A DNA stretch of 64,000 nt from Onchocerca volvulus (lineage: Eukaryota; Nematoda; Chromadorea; Rhabditida; Onchocercidae): contig HG738138.1 of assembly GCA_000499405.2 (NCBI GenBank), positions 13,331,208 to 13,395,207 of the forward strand. The letters run 5' to 3'. Made by a program: the position numbers and the translations under genes. Shown in pieces: positions 53,001 to 64,000 of the stretch. Within the stretch, counting starts at the first letter, position 1, and each line of letters opens with the position of its first letter. The notes below the pieces were generated by a model. That model saw only the letters and a program-made list of their open reading frames with translations, was not told the DNA's origin and searched no databases.

Positions 53001-54358
53001 TTCCACAAAGCAACTTATTTTAATTTCTTACTTCGTTTCTTTTGGAAACAAAGAGGATGAAAGCTATACTACTTGCTTAACTTCCATTGTGGATTAGCAT
53101 TGAAGTGATGTTTGAGAAGGCGGGAATGTCATCTTGTACTAATATTAGTTAGACGGAAAACAGATGGCATAATCATCGTATAAATAGATGGGATCTTGAA
53201 TTCAATGGAATGTCCCCATGCAATGTTTGCTTTCAATAAAAGTGGAAGTACTTGCAAGTGACGTGATGGTAGAGTTGAAGAGTCTTTTTTTTTTCTTTGT
53301 TTTGAATTATTCACACAACACGTGAATTTTAATTTTGAATTTCATGTTTTCCCAACAATTTTCGCGAGCGAACCATTGTCTATAAATCATAATTGGCAAT
53401 GCAACGAACAAAACTGCTCGATAGATCAGTGCTATACTTATTTGTTCATGTTTCGTTTGTCTGTTTGCTGGATTCATTCCTAACCAATTTGTAGGAATTG
53501 CCCTAAATTAATTTAAAGCCATTTTAATTTTTTATTGCTCATTCATCAGAATCTTCACTTCTCGATTTTTTCCTCCTTGTTGTATGCTTACTTTCGTACA
53601 TTTTGGAATATTAAAATGGATGTTTCCTGCACTGTTCTAATATCATCTACTGATCACATTGATCATATGCTATTGCCATCTGAAAAATAAGCCCTGAAAA
53701 TGCTTACTCATCGCCAAACCTCTCTTAAGAGCACACTCGACCAATAAGTGTCCTGTATGACGTGCACCATTCGTACTACATAGATAAACAGTATTTGTCA
53801 CTATATGAGGGAGAATGATGTTGATAATTGATCAGTTGGAACAGATTGTTACTGGACATTGTTACGAACAGGTCCACCAGAACAGTACTACTCACTGTTC
53901 TTCCGATATCCCGCGTGTTACTTGTTGCAGAAATAACATGATATGATGAATGTGACGGGAATCATTGCAGATTGCAAAATCCCATGGAAGTGAATGGGAA
54001 GTTAGGACAGTAACCGGATCGGTTTCTCATCACTCTATCTTTTATAGTCACTGAATAATTTTTTGTTGCATTTCATATTTTTCAATTGATTAATGATTTA
54101 TTGATCAGCGATGAGAACACTAAAAAAAAAACAATTTGAAAAGTGCAGTTTCTTTTTGAAACATTTTATCATTCACTGATTCCGTCATCCACAGCACCAA
54201 TTCCAATAATACCGACAACTTATCAATAACCTTTCGTTATATGCATATATCAAAGTTACTTATCAAATTTCTTTCAAGTATTTATCCATTCGTTTGTTCA
54301 TTGATTTGATTATTTCTCTTTCCTGTTTTAAATCTACTCATCTGTTCTTCCCTTTCAG
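50081..54358. other. Intergenic stretch, no gene recognised
   Basis: About 4.3 kb of AT-rich sequence lies downstream of the coiled-coil gene. Short open frames (50910-51131, 51588-51854, 52334-52573 minus) have no family resemblance and no convincing splice partners. No strong repeat was noticed. Confidence 0.45.
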
Positions 54359-54372
54359 GCACTTACACACAG

Positions 54373-57110
54373 ATGTCATCAAGAGAGGAAACAGGTTAGT
54401 AAAGAAGAGAACGGAGGAAACGGGCAGGAACGTGTTATAATCCGTTCGTTTGAAGATAAACAGAGAATGTCGCAATGTGCTCAACCTATCGCCAACAAAT
54501 TCTAATCATTCGCAAATTTCACATCACTCGCAAACCAAACATCAAGTAGAGTTCGTTTTGTCACCGAAATAACATTCGTTCCTTCAAATCTGTTGCACTT
54601 CTGTCGGGCGTTCACCAGACGAGGATGCAGAATGAACGATTCCTCTCTTTCCTTCTCTTCATCCTCTTTGACTCAATTTTTGAATTTTTTCCACCTTTAT
54701 CCAACTGAAGAAAATGAATTGAATCATGTAAGTCAAGTTCATTTAAATGTCAGTTGTCTCCAACATTTCTCATTTTACTAATGACAGTGTCATCATAAAA
54801 TTCTCGACTGTTAGATCCGGAAAAGGTCCTTTTTCTGTAGTGCTGTAGCAATTTAAAATATTTTCCACGAACAACTGATCACTACAATGGCACTAAAGGA
54901 TCGGTACTTCTTGACATAATTATGTCGCGTTGGGAAGCAAAAACATTTAAACAGTTGTATCACCTCCCAAACGGATGTTAAATGATCGAAGGCTAGAAGA
55001 CGGGGTAGTTAATAAATCGGGAGATCAACATGAAAGATCTCGAAATGACATTGATTTATGTCATTCTCTGCAAAAATTCATGCGAAAGACCATATAATGC
55101 TATAGCATTGCCTCGGAAGACCCGCAAGCTTCTCAAAATACAGCGGAAAAACATCATTTTCTAAATGAAACAAAGTGCTGTGCATCTGTTTCCTCCTCGT
55201 TTACCCATGTCATAGCTTTCTGACGAACATTATTCGTGGTGAACTGTTTGCTAGATGAGTCATGGTTTCAGGATGACTTAACCTTCAGATCGCGTTGCAG
55301 AAATCGGTCCAATCCAGATAATTATCTACATCATTATACAATTGAAATAGTTGCTGTTGCTGCTATTTAGAACGGATGATCACTTCATTTGTGACTGCCC
55401 TTCAAGCAAGTGACAAGCTAATGTTCAGAGGATAATTATTTGTGTCATCACAAACCTGACTAATACCAGAAATGCCTTTGGATTACGTAGCATCCACTTT
55501 GCGATAGTATGCAAAATCAACGCATGCGTGAATCAATACGCACGCAACATAAGGGAAGCGATGCATGCAGCAGGCGGAGGAAGGGCAGATGCATGTTGCG
55601 AATATCAGGGACATCTACAAGGAGTGGAACAGGAAGAATGCATGTCGTGAGGAGCAGTCTGACAGTGCATCCCATATGTATCCCATCCACGTGCTCCACG
55701 GGCACCATCTGGTACATCGCATCTCATCTTGGCTACATTCCAATCCCATAGTTGTGTTTCTCTGTTGCGCACTCTTTTCATCAGACGTCGCGGATTGTCA
55801 CGCGAAATAGAGACTATGTCTGGACGTATGACATCCATGGATCTGCCTGCAAACACAAATTCACGCAAACTTCGAATCTTTCATGCATTTAATTAGGCTC
55901 ATTTCCAGGATAGAAGTTTACGGATCGTCAATTATCGGAAATTTGGACTAATGCCATGGCGGGAGAGCCGGACAATGTCTGGAATGTGCATGTTCGCCCG
56001 TCTGTATGTCTGCCCGTCTGTCTGTTAGAACGGATAGATATATGGTTGTAACTCAGCGAGTGAAGAAATGTGAGGAGGGAGTGTGCAGACAGGCGGGCAG
56101 ACATTGGGGAGGAAGGGACAGAGGTCGAGAGGCGAACGGAGTGTCTGTGCGAGTCGTTTCGGGCAGTGATACTTTGATCCGTTCAGATGTGTGGTTCTGC
56201 TGCACTCGCTCGTTACCTCCTTTACTCCAACCTCTCGTCACCTTTAACTCGTTCGTTTGCTTGCTTGTTCACTCGCTCGTGTATGTATGTTTCATGACTC
56301 AGCCTAAGTCTTACTTACTTAAATTACTTGTTTACCATTGTCTTCCTGTTATTATCAGTCGTATCCGAATGGTTTTTGAGATGGACAATTCCACTTCCAA
56401 TCTCTCTTATTCCCATCGCTTGGCCAAAATTCTCTTCTCGACCTTTGCGCTCTCCTCTGACTTGTATATCTACTGTTGTCCCCATTTGGCCCTTACCATT
56501 ATTTCTTCTTGTACAGTTCCCAATCAACAACTTTATGAATGGTCCGTAAATTATATTATATTGCTCATTATTGCTCACTTTTCAACGGGTATTCGTTCAT
56601 TCACATGAATGACGTCACCACAAATGGAGGGTCTATACATATCTTCCGAAATATTTCACCCGCTGCAACTAGACAATTTCTCTGATGTTGAAAGTTTCCG
56701 AGACCATTTCGTTCCTTCATGAAAATTCCTCACTTTATTATTGTGGAGGTGGTTGGATTGTGCAAGACAAGACGAAAGTGAAGTACGAGTGATTTTAATA
56801 GATGGATGTGAATTGTTGATGGATTAGGGTCAATATTAGTAAATTTTTCATTGATTAAAAATTTATTCATTCTCTTACGTTCTGTAGAAAATGCTATTCG
56901 GAAATGGCCCCGATACCCAACAGACAAGTGTGGCGGCTTGCTTGGCGGACCATTCCGAATAAGCGTTTCGGAAAAGGATGAGATGTTGGTATTGAAGACG
57001 TAAGCTAAACATTTATCTATCTCTACATCGTTCTGAACATTTTTTGCATTTCCGAGTGTTTTTTTTTTTCTTCCTCTCCCTCTTTCTCCTACAGTGACTA
57101 TAAATCTTGA
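54373..57110 (+). CDS. Candidate three-exon 49-aa small protein, or 5' exons of the kinase gene
   Basis: A TTTCAG acceptor at 54353-54358 precedes a short exon (54359-54394) with an ATG at 54373 that leaves one base. An exon bounded by CTGTAG and GAC|GTAAGC (56888-56999) keeps that frame open for 36 codons and includes CGGLLGGPFRISVSEKDE. A last piece begins after CTCCTACAG at 57095 and stops at 57110. The joined frame has 50 codons including the stop. I do not recognise the peptide. Alternatively the first exon alone could splice in phase to kinase exon 2 at 58822. Confidence 0.3.
56006..56608 (+). other. Unassigned 200-codon open frame in a GC-richer block
   Basis: An ATG at 56006 opens 200 codons without a stop, which is long for this AT-rich window, though local GC is higher. 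The predicted protein starts basic and Gly/Arg-rich, then has Leu/Ile/Phe-rich stretches. It shows no domain I know and its composition shifts abruptly. It may be a chance frame in the regulatory or intronic DNA of the kinase region. Confidence 0.2.
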
Positions 57111-58318
57111 ATTCTTTTTTCTCTTAAATTATAAATAAAAGTTAAGAAGGAAAAACTGGGAAAAATCCGTGAATATTTGAAGGGAATTTGAAGAGAATTC
57201 GGGAAGGTGTCCTCTGTCCGATAATAATACTTCCGGTGGAAGTGTGGAACAGAATGGAAAGTTCCCGCTTCTTATACCTGGCTACGAACAGCAACCAACC
57301 GCCTGACACCATCTCTTCCTGGTGCTGCCACCCGACCGTCTGCCCGCCATGGAAACACGACCACCGACAAAGTAGAGAGGAGGCCTATTTGTGTTTCCGC
57401 ACGACGGGAACCGGACAGTTACGGACAGCAATGGCGGCGGTAGCAGTAGCACTTGCTCATACTTTTTTTTTCCTACAACAATTTACACTGACACAACAAT
57501 ATTAGAAATGAGAGGAAGAGTCTGAACTAACCCTTCCTCTCTTTCTTTGTTCTGGGAATCGAACTGGAACATTTATTAAGGTTTTTTTTTTCGGAAAAAG
57601 GAAGCAAGTTTTGGGTCTCTGCCAAGGGCTTTTCTTCCCATTTGTCTAATGGAGGAGAAAAAGCTGTTAACATTGAACATAGCCAGGTTGTGTTCCATTT
57701 CATGCTTCCACTTCCACCAACCGACGACCCCTCCTTCCGCCCCCACTACGCTCTTTGTTTAGACAGATGGGTGTGCATGGATACCATTAAGCACATTTCT
57801 TTATCCTTTGTACTCGTTGCATCACACGCTGGTTATCTATTCATTTCATAGTATTCATGCTTGGAATACTGATAAGAGTGCTTTTTGTTATTATTGGTGA
57901 CAGATCTTTATAGTTATAAATGCATTGTTGAGTGCTGCTTGATACTGATCCATTTCTTTATTGATAAACTTACTAAACCAGTCATTCTCATAAGAAAATT
58001 AACTCTCGGTAATTGCTTCTGTAAAACTGCAATAATTTGGTTTATGATAGTACAATTGTACTCCAAGCTTTTATTAAGTGAAGGGGAAAAGAAGCAAACA
58101 ACTAAGTAATGCTACTTTCAGTGCCCTCATTTTCTTCGTATTTTCAAACAACTTAATTTCTTTAAGACTGCCAGCACATCTGTCACGTTACGTAGTTGAA
58201 TACAAAATGCATATCTTGACATTTTCAGATTATTAATTTATATTTTCATTTTCTGCGAGTGTGACATATTTGCAATTTAACATATTCGAGACTTAATAAT
58301 CGCGCACATTAAATTGGA

Positions 58319-60420
58319 ATGTTGAAAAACGCTCGCAGATTAACGCTTGACAGTCGCGGATCGACGGCCACACCATCATCGTCTTCTTCCCTCGATAGCA
58401 GACAAGGTTTGTATTTATTTATGCATGTATTTGCATATATATTTGTTTGTGTTCAAGTATATTACCCTCTTCATATTTATACATAAAATTTTTTAATGAA
58501 AATTGATCTCTCTCGAGATTTATGTGTGTGTATGGATGTAGGAGGTGTGGATGTGTATAGGTGTGATGTGTCATAATTCGGTTATCAAGGAATATATCTT
58601 GTAGAGCTGGCCTAATTACATCCATTTGTTAGTATAAGAAAATTGACTATATTTTTGTAAGAAATGAATGCGATGTCCACCAGTTGTTAAATTTGCAGAT
58701 AGTATGGGGTCGGTAAGCGGGTTTTTATCTCATACAGCTTGCACATTTTTTTTTTTCTTTTGTGATCATTATCATTGTGCCGTTGTTGAGATTTTTTTAT
58801 CGAAATGTATTATTTTTCAAGGGCATGATTATGCAAGTTTCAAAAAACAGTACAAGCTTGGATCAGAATTAGGCCGCGGTGGCTTTGGGACTGTGTATTC
58901 CGGGTTTCGTATAATTGACGGTTTGCCAGTAGCAGTGAAATACGTATCAAGAAATAACGTAACCGGCTGGAAAAAGGTACGGTCTTATATTTTGTAGAAT
59001 GCTTTTTTAAATCTATTTCAGTTGATCTTTGGGAATGATATGTCCGGAATTTTTGTTTATTATTTTTGCAAAGGGAAATAAGCTACTCATTGATGAATTT
59101 TACATCTTGTAGATTCCTAGTACTGATAAGGAGTTACCTATGGAGATAGTCCTTCTAATGGAATGTAGCAATATACTTGGCGTTATCCAAATGTATGATT
59201 GGTTTGAACGATCGGATGGGTTCCTGATCGTGATGGAGCGACCGTCACCATGCCAGGATCTGTTTGATTATATATCAGAACATGGAGCACTGGATGAAAA
59301 AATTGCGCGGATTTTTTTCAAACAGGTCATTGATACGAGTATTCGTTTTTACATACAATTAACAGGTTGTAATTTTTTTTTGACGAATAAAACTTGTTTT
59401 GTTTGAAGGTTGTGGATACTGTGATAGCTTGTGTGAATGTAAATGTTGTCCATCGAGACATTAAGGACGAAAATTTGGTTATGGATTTGAAAACTGGGCG
59501 CCTGAAGTTGGTCGATTTTGGTTCTGGTGCATTTTATAAAACGAAGGATGAGAAGTTTACTGATTTTGAAGGCAAATTTTTTTCCCCACTTCATTAAAGC
59601 TATTAATTTCTTGTTATGCAGTTTATATATATTCAAGCTGCATTTACAGGGACACGTGTGTATAGTCCGCCGGAATGGATTCTTCGTTCCGAGTATGATA
59701 ACTGTAAAGCAACTGTTTGGTCATTAGGTATTTTATTATATGATATGGTTTGCGGAGATATTCCATTCCATCGCGACGAAGACATTGTTTGTCGAGGATC
59801 GTTAGTATGGCGACGACATATTTCAAAATGTTCGTTTATTTTCTCCGTTTCACTTCTTTTCTATTGTACTTTCTGTAAATTCTTAAAGTAATTCTTTGAT
59901 AATATTGAAGTATTCCAAAGAGATATGAAATAAATAGAAATGTTCAATTTCAGATTGCAAAAATTTGATTATGGAATGTCTGAAATACGACCCAGGCGAA
60001 CGTTGTGATTTGGAATATATTCGGCATCATCCTTGGTTGTCCGAAGGCGACACATCTCTTCCACTGCCAATATCGGAATTGAATTCAGGTCGCTATAAGT
60101 TAGGCAGCGTACCAGCAAAACTGGTAACACATGCAGAACAACATCCGGCTTTGCGTTACACTATACCAAATATTAGTGCAAATGAATCACATTCGAGTGA
60201 TTTTATTATGTCATCACAGAACGGTCCTGCAATTATTGGTACCAAAACATCTTCGATATCTATGGGAGACCATAACCGGCATCATTCTCCTGAATTTCGA
60301 TCCTTTATTGGTGGTTTTTCTGGTAACTTATCAATGTCATCAAGCTGTTCAAGTGTAAGTTCAGGATATTGTACCACCTCCTCACCACCAACAGGTTCGC
60401 TTATGCTGGGTAGTTATTGA
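58319..60420 (+). CDS. PIM: PIM-family serine/threonine kinase, 6 exons, 421 aa
   Basis: PIM kinases are constitutively active basophilic kinases controlling growth and survival; the nematode prk genes belong here. Exons: 58319-58406, 58822-58976, 59113-59325, 59409-59571, 59650-59829, 59954-60420. All phases close to 422 codons. The ATG is preceded by an in-frame TAA. Domain order: Ser-rich head (1-35), glycine loop [10 protein letters not shown] (46-55), catalytic Lys69, hinge [14 protein letters not shown] with the PIM-type proline, HRDIKDEN (167-174), DFG (188-190), SPPEW (212-216) and DMVCGDIPF. After the C-lobe comes a Ser-rich tail of about 115 residues. The intron after exon 4 starts GC rather than GT (GAAG|GCAAAT), needed to join TDFEG to [10 protein letters not shown] possible alternative first exon lies at 54373-54394. 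Confidence 0.95.
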
Positions 60421-62523
60421 CTTTCCCGTCATTTCGTTTTACTGATATATCAACTGAAGAACTTTTTTTTTCTCTCTATCTCCCTTTATATATATATAAG
60501 GGAAAATTCACTTTCATCTTGGTACATTGTGTCCACATTTTTTCCTTCTGACTTATTAAGTTTGTTTAGTCTTTGTTTTGTTATGTTTATATCGCTATAT
60601 GTTACTTCTTGAATACTGTTACCGTTGTTTTGTACAAATCATTGCACACTCTTATCAGTACTAGTAATACTCACAGTTCATCACTGCGTTCCATAGGGAG
60701 GTAATTAGCGATGTCCCTTCTTCGGGATAGTTTTTAAATTTTTAATAGTCCGAAATCGTTGAGTGGTTTAACTTTTTTTTTTTTACTGTTCTAAAAATTG
60801 GAAAATGAATTAACAGTTCCAAGAATTACTCGTTAGTTGGAATTTCCAAATTTGAGTCAAGATTTTTAGGATGGATTGGAATGGCATAGCATGCATATGT
60901 CGAGTATTAGCGAGGTGTTAGAACAAAGGGGAAAATATAGAAAGACTCAACGATTTTGAGATATTTTGCATACTTCGCATTTTTATATTGTTTGCATGTT
61001 GTGAAAAATGGAAAATGAATAAACAATGAAAAAGTTAGCTTACTGAGTACGCGAGATTTAAAAAAGTTAAAAGAAACAAACCAGATTCTAGTCAACGGTT
61101 TTGTCACATTTTTAGTTAAGGTTGCTAGGAGAACAGTAACATTCTGTGAGAAATTACTATATAGGACGATATCATCATTGAAATTCGAACATAAATGTAT
61201 TATATGTCAGTAAAAAAGAGAGAATTGAGGGGTTCAGGATTGAAAGAAATCTGATTTTGATTGAGTCTTTTAGTTAATGGAACATTAGAGCTTGGAATAT
61301 TTCGGCTATATTATTTCTTTAACTTGTGGGTTATTACATGAAAATGTAGAGCACAAGTTCTGCTGTAGCAACTTTAAATTATAGTGCAAACCGAGAAGAA
61401 ACTACGGGAAATACTACATATTGATTCAGATCAGGCAGTTTGATCTGCCTATCATCTAATAATGACTTGAGAATTACTATTGCAAATTTCAAAAAATCCA
61501 TGGACAGGCCTAAGTGATGTGCGAAGGATAAGATGTGGATCTTACTGTGAATAATCTGTAGCAGGAAAAGAGTATTTTGTCAAGTAGATGACAATTTTAA
61601 AGAAATAGTATGCGTTAAAAATAAATGGAAATACGACATGCTGGAAGTTGTACGGCGTTAATGGCGATAGGTTTCATATGATATAATCCCAAATTACTGT
61701 GCAAAATGGATTCTGAACAACACAGGAAAAAAAAAAAGCATTTCAAATAAGCAACAACATACCTTTTTATTTACTACGTATTTTTCCTTTTTCTTACTAA
61801 TTAATATAATCATTACTAGTCTTTATTAGCAAATATGGTAATTCATCATTAAAATCATCAATATTAAGTTGCATTCATGCCATCACACAAAGGAATAAAG
61901 TGAAGGCAATAAATTAATTACAAATGATAAAATGCCCTGGCACTTTGCTCGTTGCAAATGACTTTCTACAGCTTAAATAATTGTCTCGGTGATGGCTATT
62001 CGAATGCTTTGTAAAATCGGTTGTTATCACAACAGTATTATACGCCAAGTGAATGATATGCAAATATTTACTTTCGAAAGTAGTTGCGGTATTGGAATCT
62101 TCTCGGAACAAATATAAGCAACAATTTCCGGTCTGAGATGTGTCGCTTCAAGTCGCAGGCCAATGACAGAATTCGCTTTAGTCTTAAGCACTTTTCGCTG
62201 TTTGCTAATTTACTCATTTTATTTTCGCTTAGCTTTTTTATAACTAATATAATTTAATTTATTGCATTTCTACTACCAACGAATGAATATTCATGTAACT
62301 TATGAATGAAACAAATCTAGAAAAGTTTTCGATCTATCCGTTCGTTTTTAGATTCTTGGCTATTGGAGGATGAGAATGATCAAAACAAATGACCGCATTA
62401 CAGTATCATTTTAATTAATAACATGTCAGCAAATGACAATTGCTATTATTTTCTCTTATTAGCCCGTCATTATGCAAAATTTGCCGCTCTCTGTTCAAAA
62501 AATTTAAATATGTCCTCAAAATG
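60421..62523. other. 3' flank of the kinase gene, otherwise no gene recognised
   Basis: It holds the presumed kinase 3' UTR, a short TA run near 60489-60498 and AATAAA at 61016-61021, well downstream. Open frames at 60907-61107 and 61914-62111 on the minus strand have no support from splice sites or family resemblance. Confidence 0.45.
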
Positions 62524-63466
62524 CTAAGAAATTCCATCTTTGATGTTAAAATCATCGTTTGTTGCTGCGTTGTCCCTTCCGACATTTCCACAGATTTCTT
62601 GTTCATGTAGTTGCAAGTAGTTGAAGAGTAATAACATAAAAGCGCATACCGCTAGAAATAGGCCAGTGGAAGTGGCAACATAAATCCGTTTGCGATAGAT
62701 TTTCCAGACTTGTTTGATTCCTTCAAAATTTATTGAACTTTCTGTTTCATCGGATAATAAATTCAGATTTTTACTGAAAGTACAGAGAAAAAAGATAGTT
62801 TAAATGTGGGAATTTTTTAAATTTTAACTCTTCCCGAACCATTCATTTCTTCTCGTTGAATGAATTTATTTACTTTTTACGAATGAAAATTCAAGTATCT
62901 TGTATTACGATCATCATGCTGTCTGAATGGATGTGCACCGTGTGAGGACGGAAGCTAAGCAGATTCTATGGATTCCGATGAAGCCTTCGTTTTCAGACTT
63001 CGGTAATCACTGTTTATGCCATCAGCCGCCTCTAATATTGCAACAAACGGTTCGGAAGCGCAAAAGAACAAAGGCAAACGATATTCAATTAGTTCATCTG
63101 ACATATGACAAGTAAGAAATTAATGCAGAAAAAAAGTGATATGAGGTCAATAATACGCTGCATATTCCGCTGATTGCGCAAGAGCTTTTTGCATAACTCA
63201 GAATCGTCTATTTCAATAATTCTTTGTGATATAAGTAATTAGATTTTTCCGAATAATTCTATCAAATGAGCGCGGTCAATCTATTGTTAGACTCGATCTA
63301 CAGAAAAATATAAACCTATCATTTGATAATATTTCAAGATTTTTTCAATTTCAGATAACCAATACAAATTTTAAATGTGCAGAATTAAACTCACATTGAG
63401 GTGACCAGTAATTTTTTGCACCAATTCATTGATGACATAGACATCGGTGAAAGCCTTCATATTCAT
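62524..63466 (-). CDS. Unassigned minus-strand gene with single membrane segment
   Basis: Candidate exons on the minus strand: 63406-63466 or 63395-63466 (starts ATG AAT ATG), 63157-63207, 62955-63097 (ends TAG) and 62524-62773 (ends TAG). The first three keep phase if the donor at 63405 (G|GTCACC) is used; a better-looking GTGAGT donor lies at 63394. The fourth exon follows a strong TTTCAG acceptor and encodes 82 residues with Lys/Arg before one membrane segment (STGLFLAVCAFMLLLFNY). It needs two leftover bases that the third exon does not supply, so another exon or an alternative 3' end is implied. The sequence is hydrophilic apart from the membrane segment. I do not recognise a family. Confidence 0.45.
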
Positions 63467-64000
63467 TACTTGTACTCATTATTATTCATTAGATTGCTAA
63501 CTAATTGTTACTAGTCATTACAATATTTGTTACACTGGACAAACCAACAAATTGTATTTCGACCACTTCGTTCCATATATTCAACTCGCCATTTGAGTAT
63601 CGTAAGCTTCTGTTCCATGATCCTGACAGTTTGCATAACGTCCCTGTCATGAAGGCAGCACTAATATGGCTACTGGGAGGAGTAGAGAAGTTCAGGTGAT
63701 GAGTGGTATGAGAGTGAGCGGTTTATTGGGAGAATTAATTGTTAGTTTGGTTATAATTCAGGGCGAGAGTCTTTCTGGATGATTGGTTATCAAGTGAAAA
63801 GAACTATGTTGCTAGATAAGTATTGGTCGATACCAGAAGATTCAAAGGATAAGTGTTAAACATATGATGCTCACGTTCAAGGTATATTAACATGTTTGCA
63901 ATATTGAAGACATATTTGACTGTGGTAGTTGTCGAGGAGCGTATAAGAATGATCTAGAATTTTTCAATATTAGTCGTTAGATTGATTCAAATTTCATCCA
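63467..64000. other. Right edge, nothing recognised
   Basis: No exon, repeat or RNA gene was recognised. A plus-strand open frame at 63505-63699 lacks family resemblance. The promoter of the unassigned minus-strand gene would lie here. Confidence 0.4.

Noticed and set aside
57188..57505. Plus-strand open frame of about 105 codons rich in Cys, Ala and Pro
   Set aside because: No in-frame ATG until the middle, no domain, and probably part of the GC-rich block upstream of the kinase.
57550..57575. AGTTCGATTCCC-like B-box on the minus strand suggesting a tRNA
   Set aside because: No matching A-box, cloverleaf stems or acceptor stem around it.
1..64000. CRISPR array, phage, bacterial operon or complete transposon
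   Set aside because: No regular spaced repeats, ribosome-binding sites, transposase or reverse-transcriptase motifs were seen; genes are spliced throughout.

Overview
This window looks like nuclear DNA of a nematode, most probably a filarial or related parasitic worm (inference). It is strongly AT-rich. Its genes are split into many short exons by introns, often about 50-70 bases long, ending in TTTCAG, TTTAG or weaker AAG/TAG acceptors. It carries a metazoan chitin synthase with nematode-like architecture. No bacterial operons, CRISPR arrays, phage genes or complete transposons were seen. Exon models were built by hand from splice signals, reading-frame phase and family motifs; exon ends should be read as predictions.

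Layout. Minus strand, from the left: a MOB3-type kinase activator (2821-4612, 7 exons, 227 aa), a ZIP13-type zinc transporter (6207-9419, 9 exons, 369 aa) and a type III sodium/phosphate symporter of the PiT family (13101-18479, about 13 exons, about 602 aa). A 6.9 kb gene-poor stretch follows (18480-25350), with microRNA-like hairpins near 21.9-22.0 kb, a CA microsatellite and one copy of a dispersed repeat. A plus-strand PTPDC1-type phosphatase (about 25351-28380) converges on a large minus-strand chitin synthase (28981-36760, 26 exons, 1389 codons). The second copy of the dispersed repeat lies upstream of the chitin synthase.

The right half is mainly plus strand. It holds a 16-exon coiled-coil protein (41102-50080, 767 aa, family not recognised), a region with GC-richer blocks and possible small upstream exons (54.3-57.5 kb), and a PIM-family Ser/Thr kinase (58319-60420, 6 exons, 421 aa). 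At the right edge an unassigned minus-strand gene encodes a single membrane segment (62524-63466).

The genes do not form one pathway. They cover metal and phosphate transport, cuticle or eggshell chitin, and signalling. The most striking observation is an in-frame TAG in the otherwise intact chitin synthase, at a tryptophan codon just before the catalytic DGD motif. Next are a strong pre-miRNA-like hairpin, a second weaker one beside it, and a 32-base intron required to keep the phosphate transporter frame.
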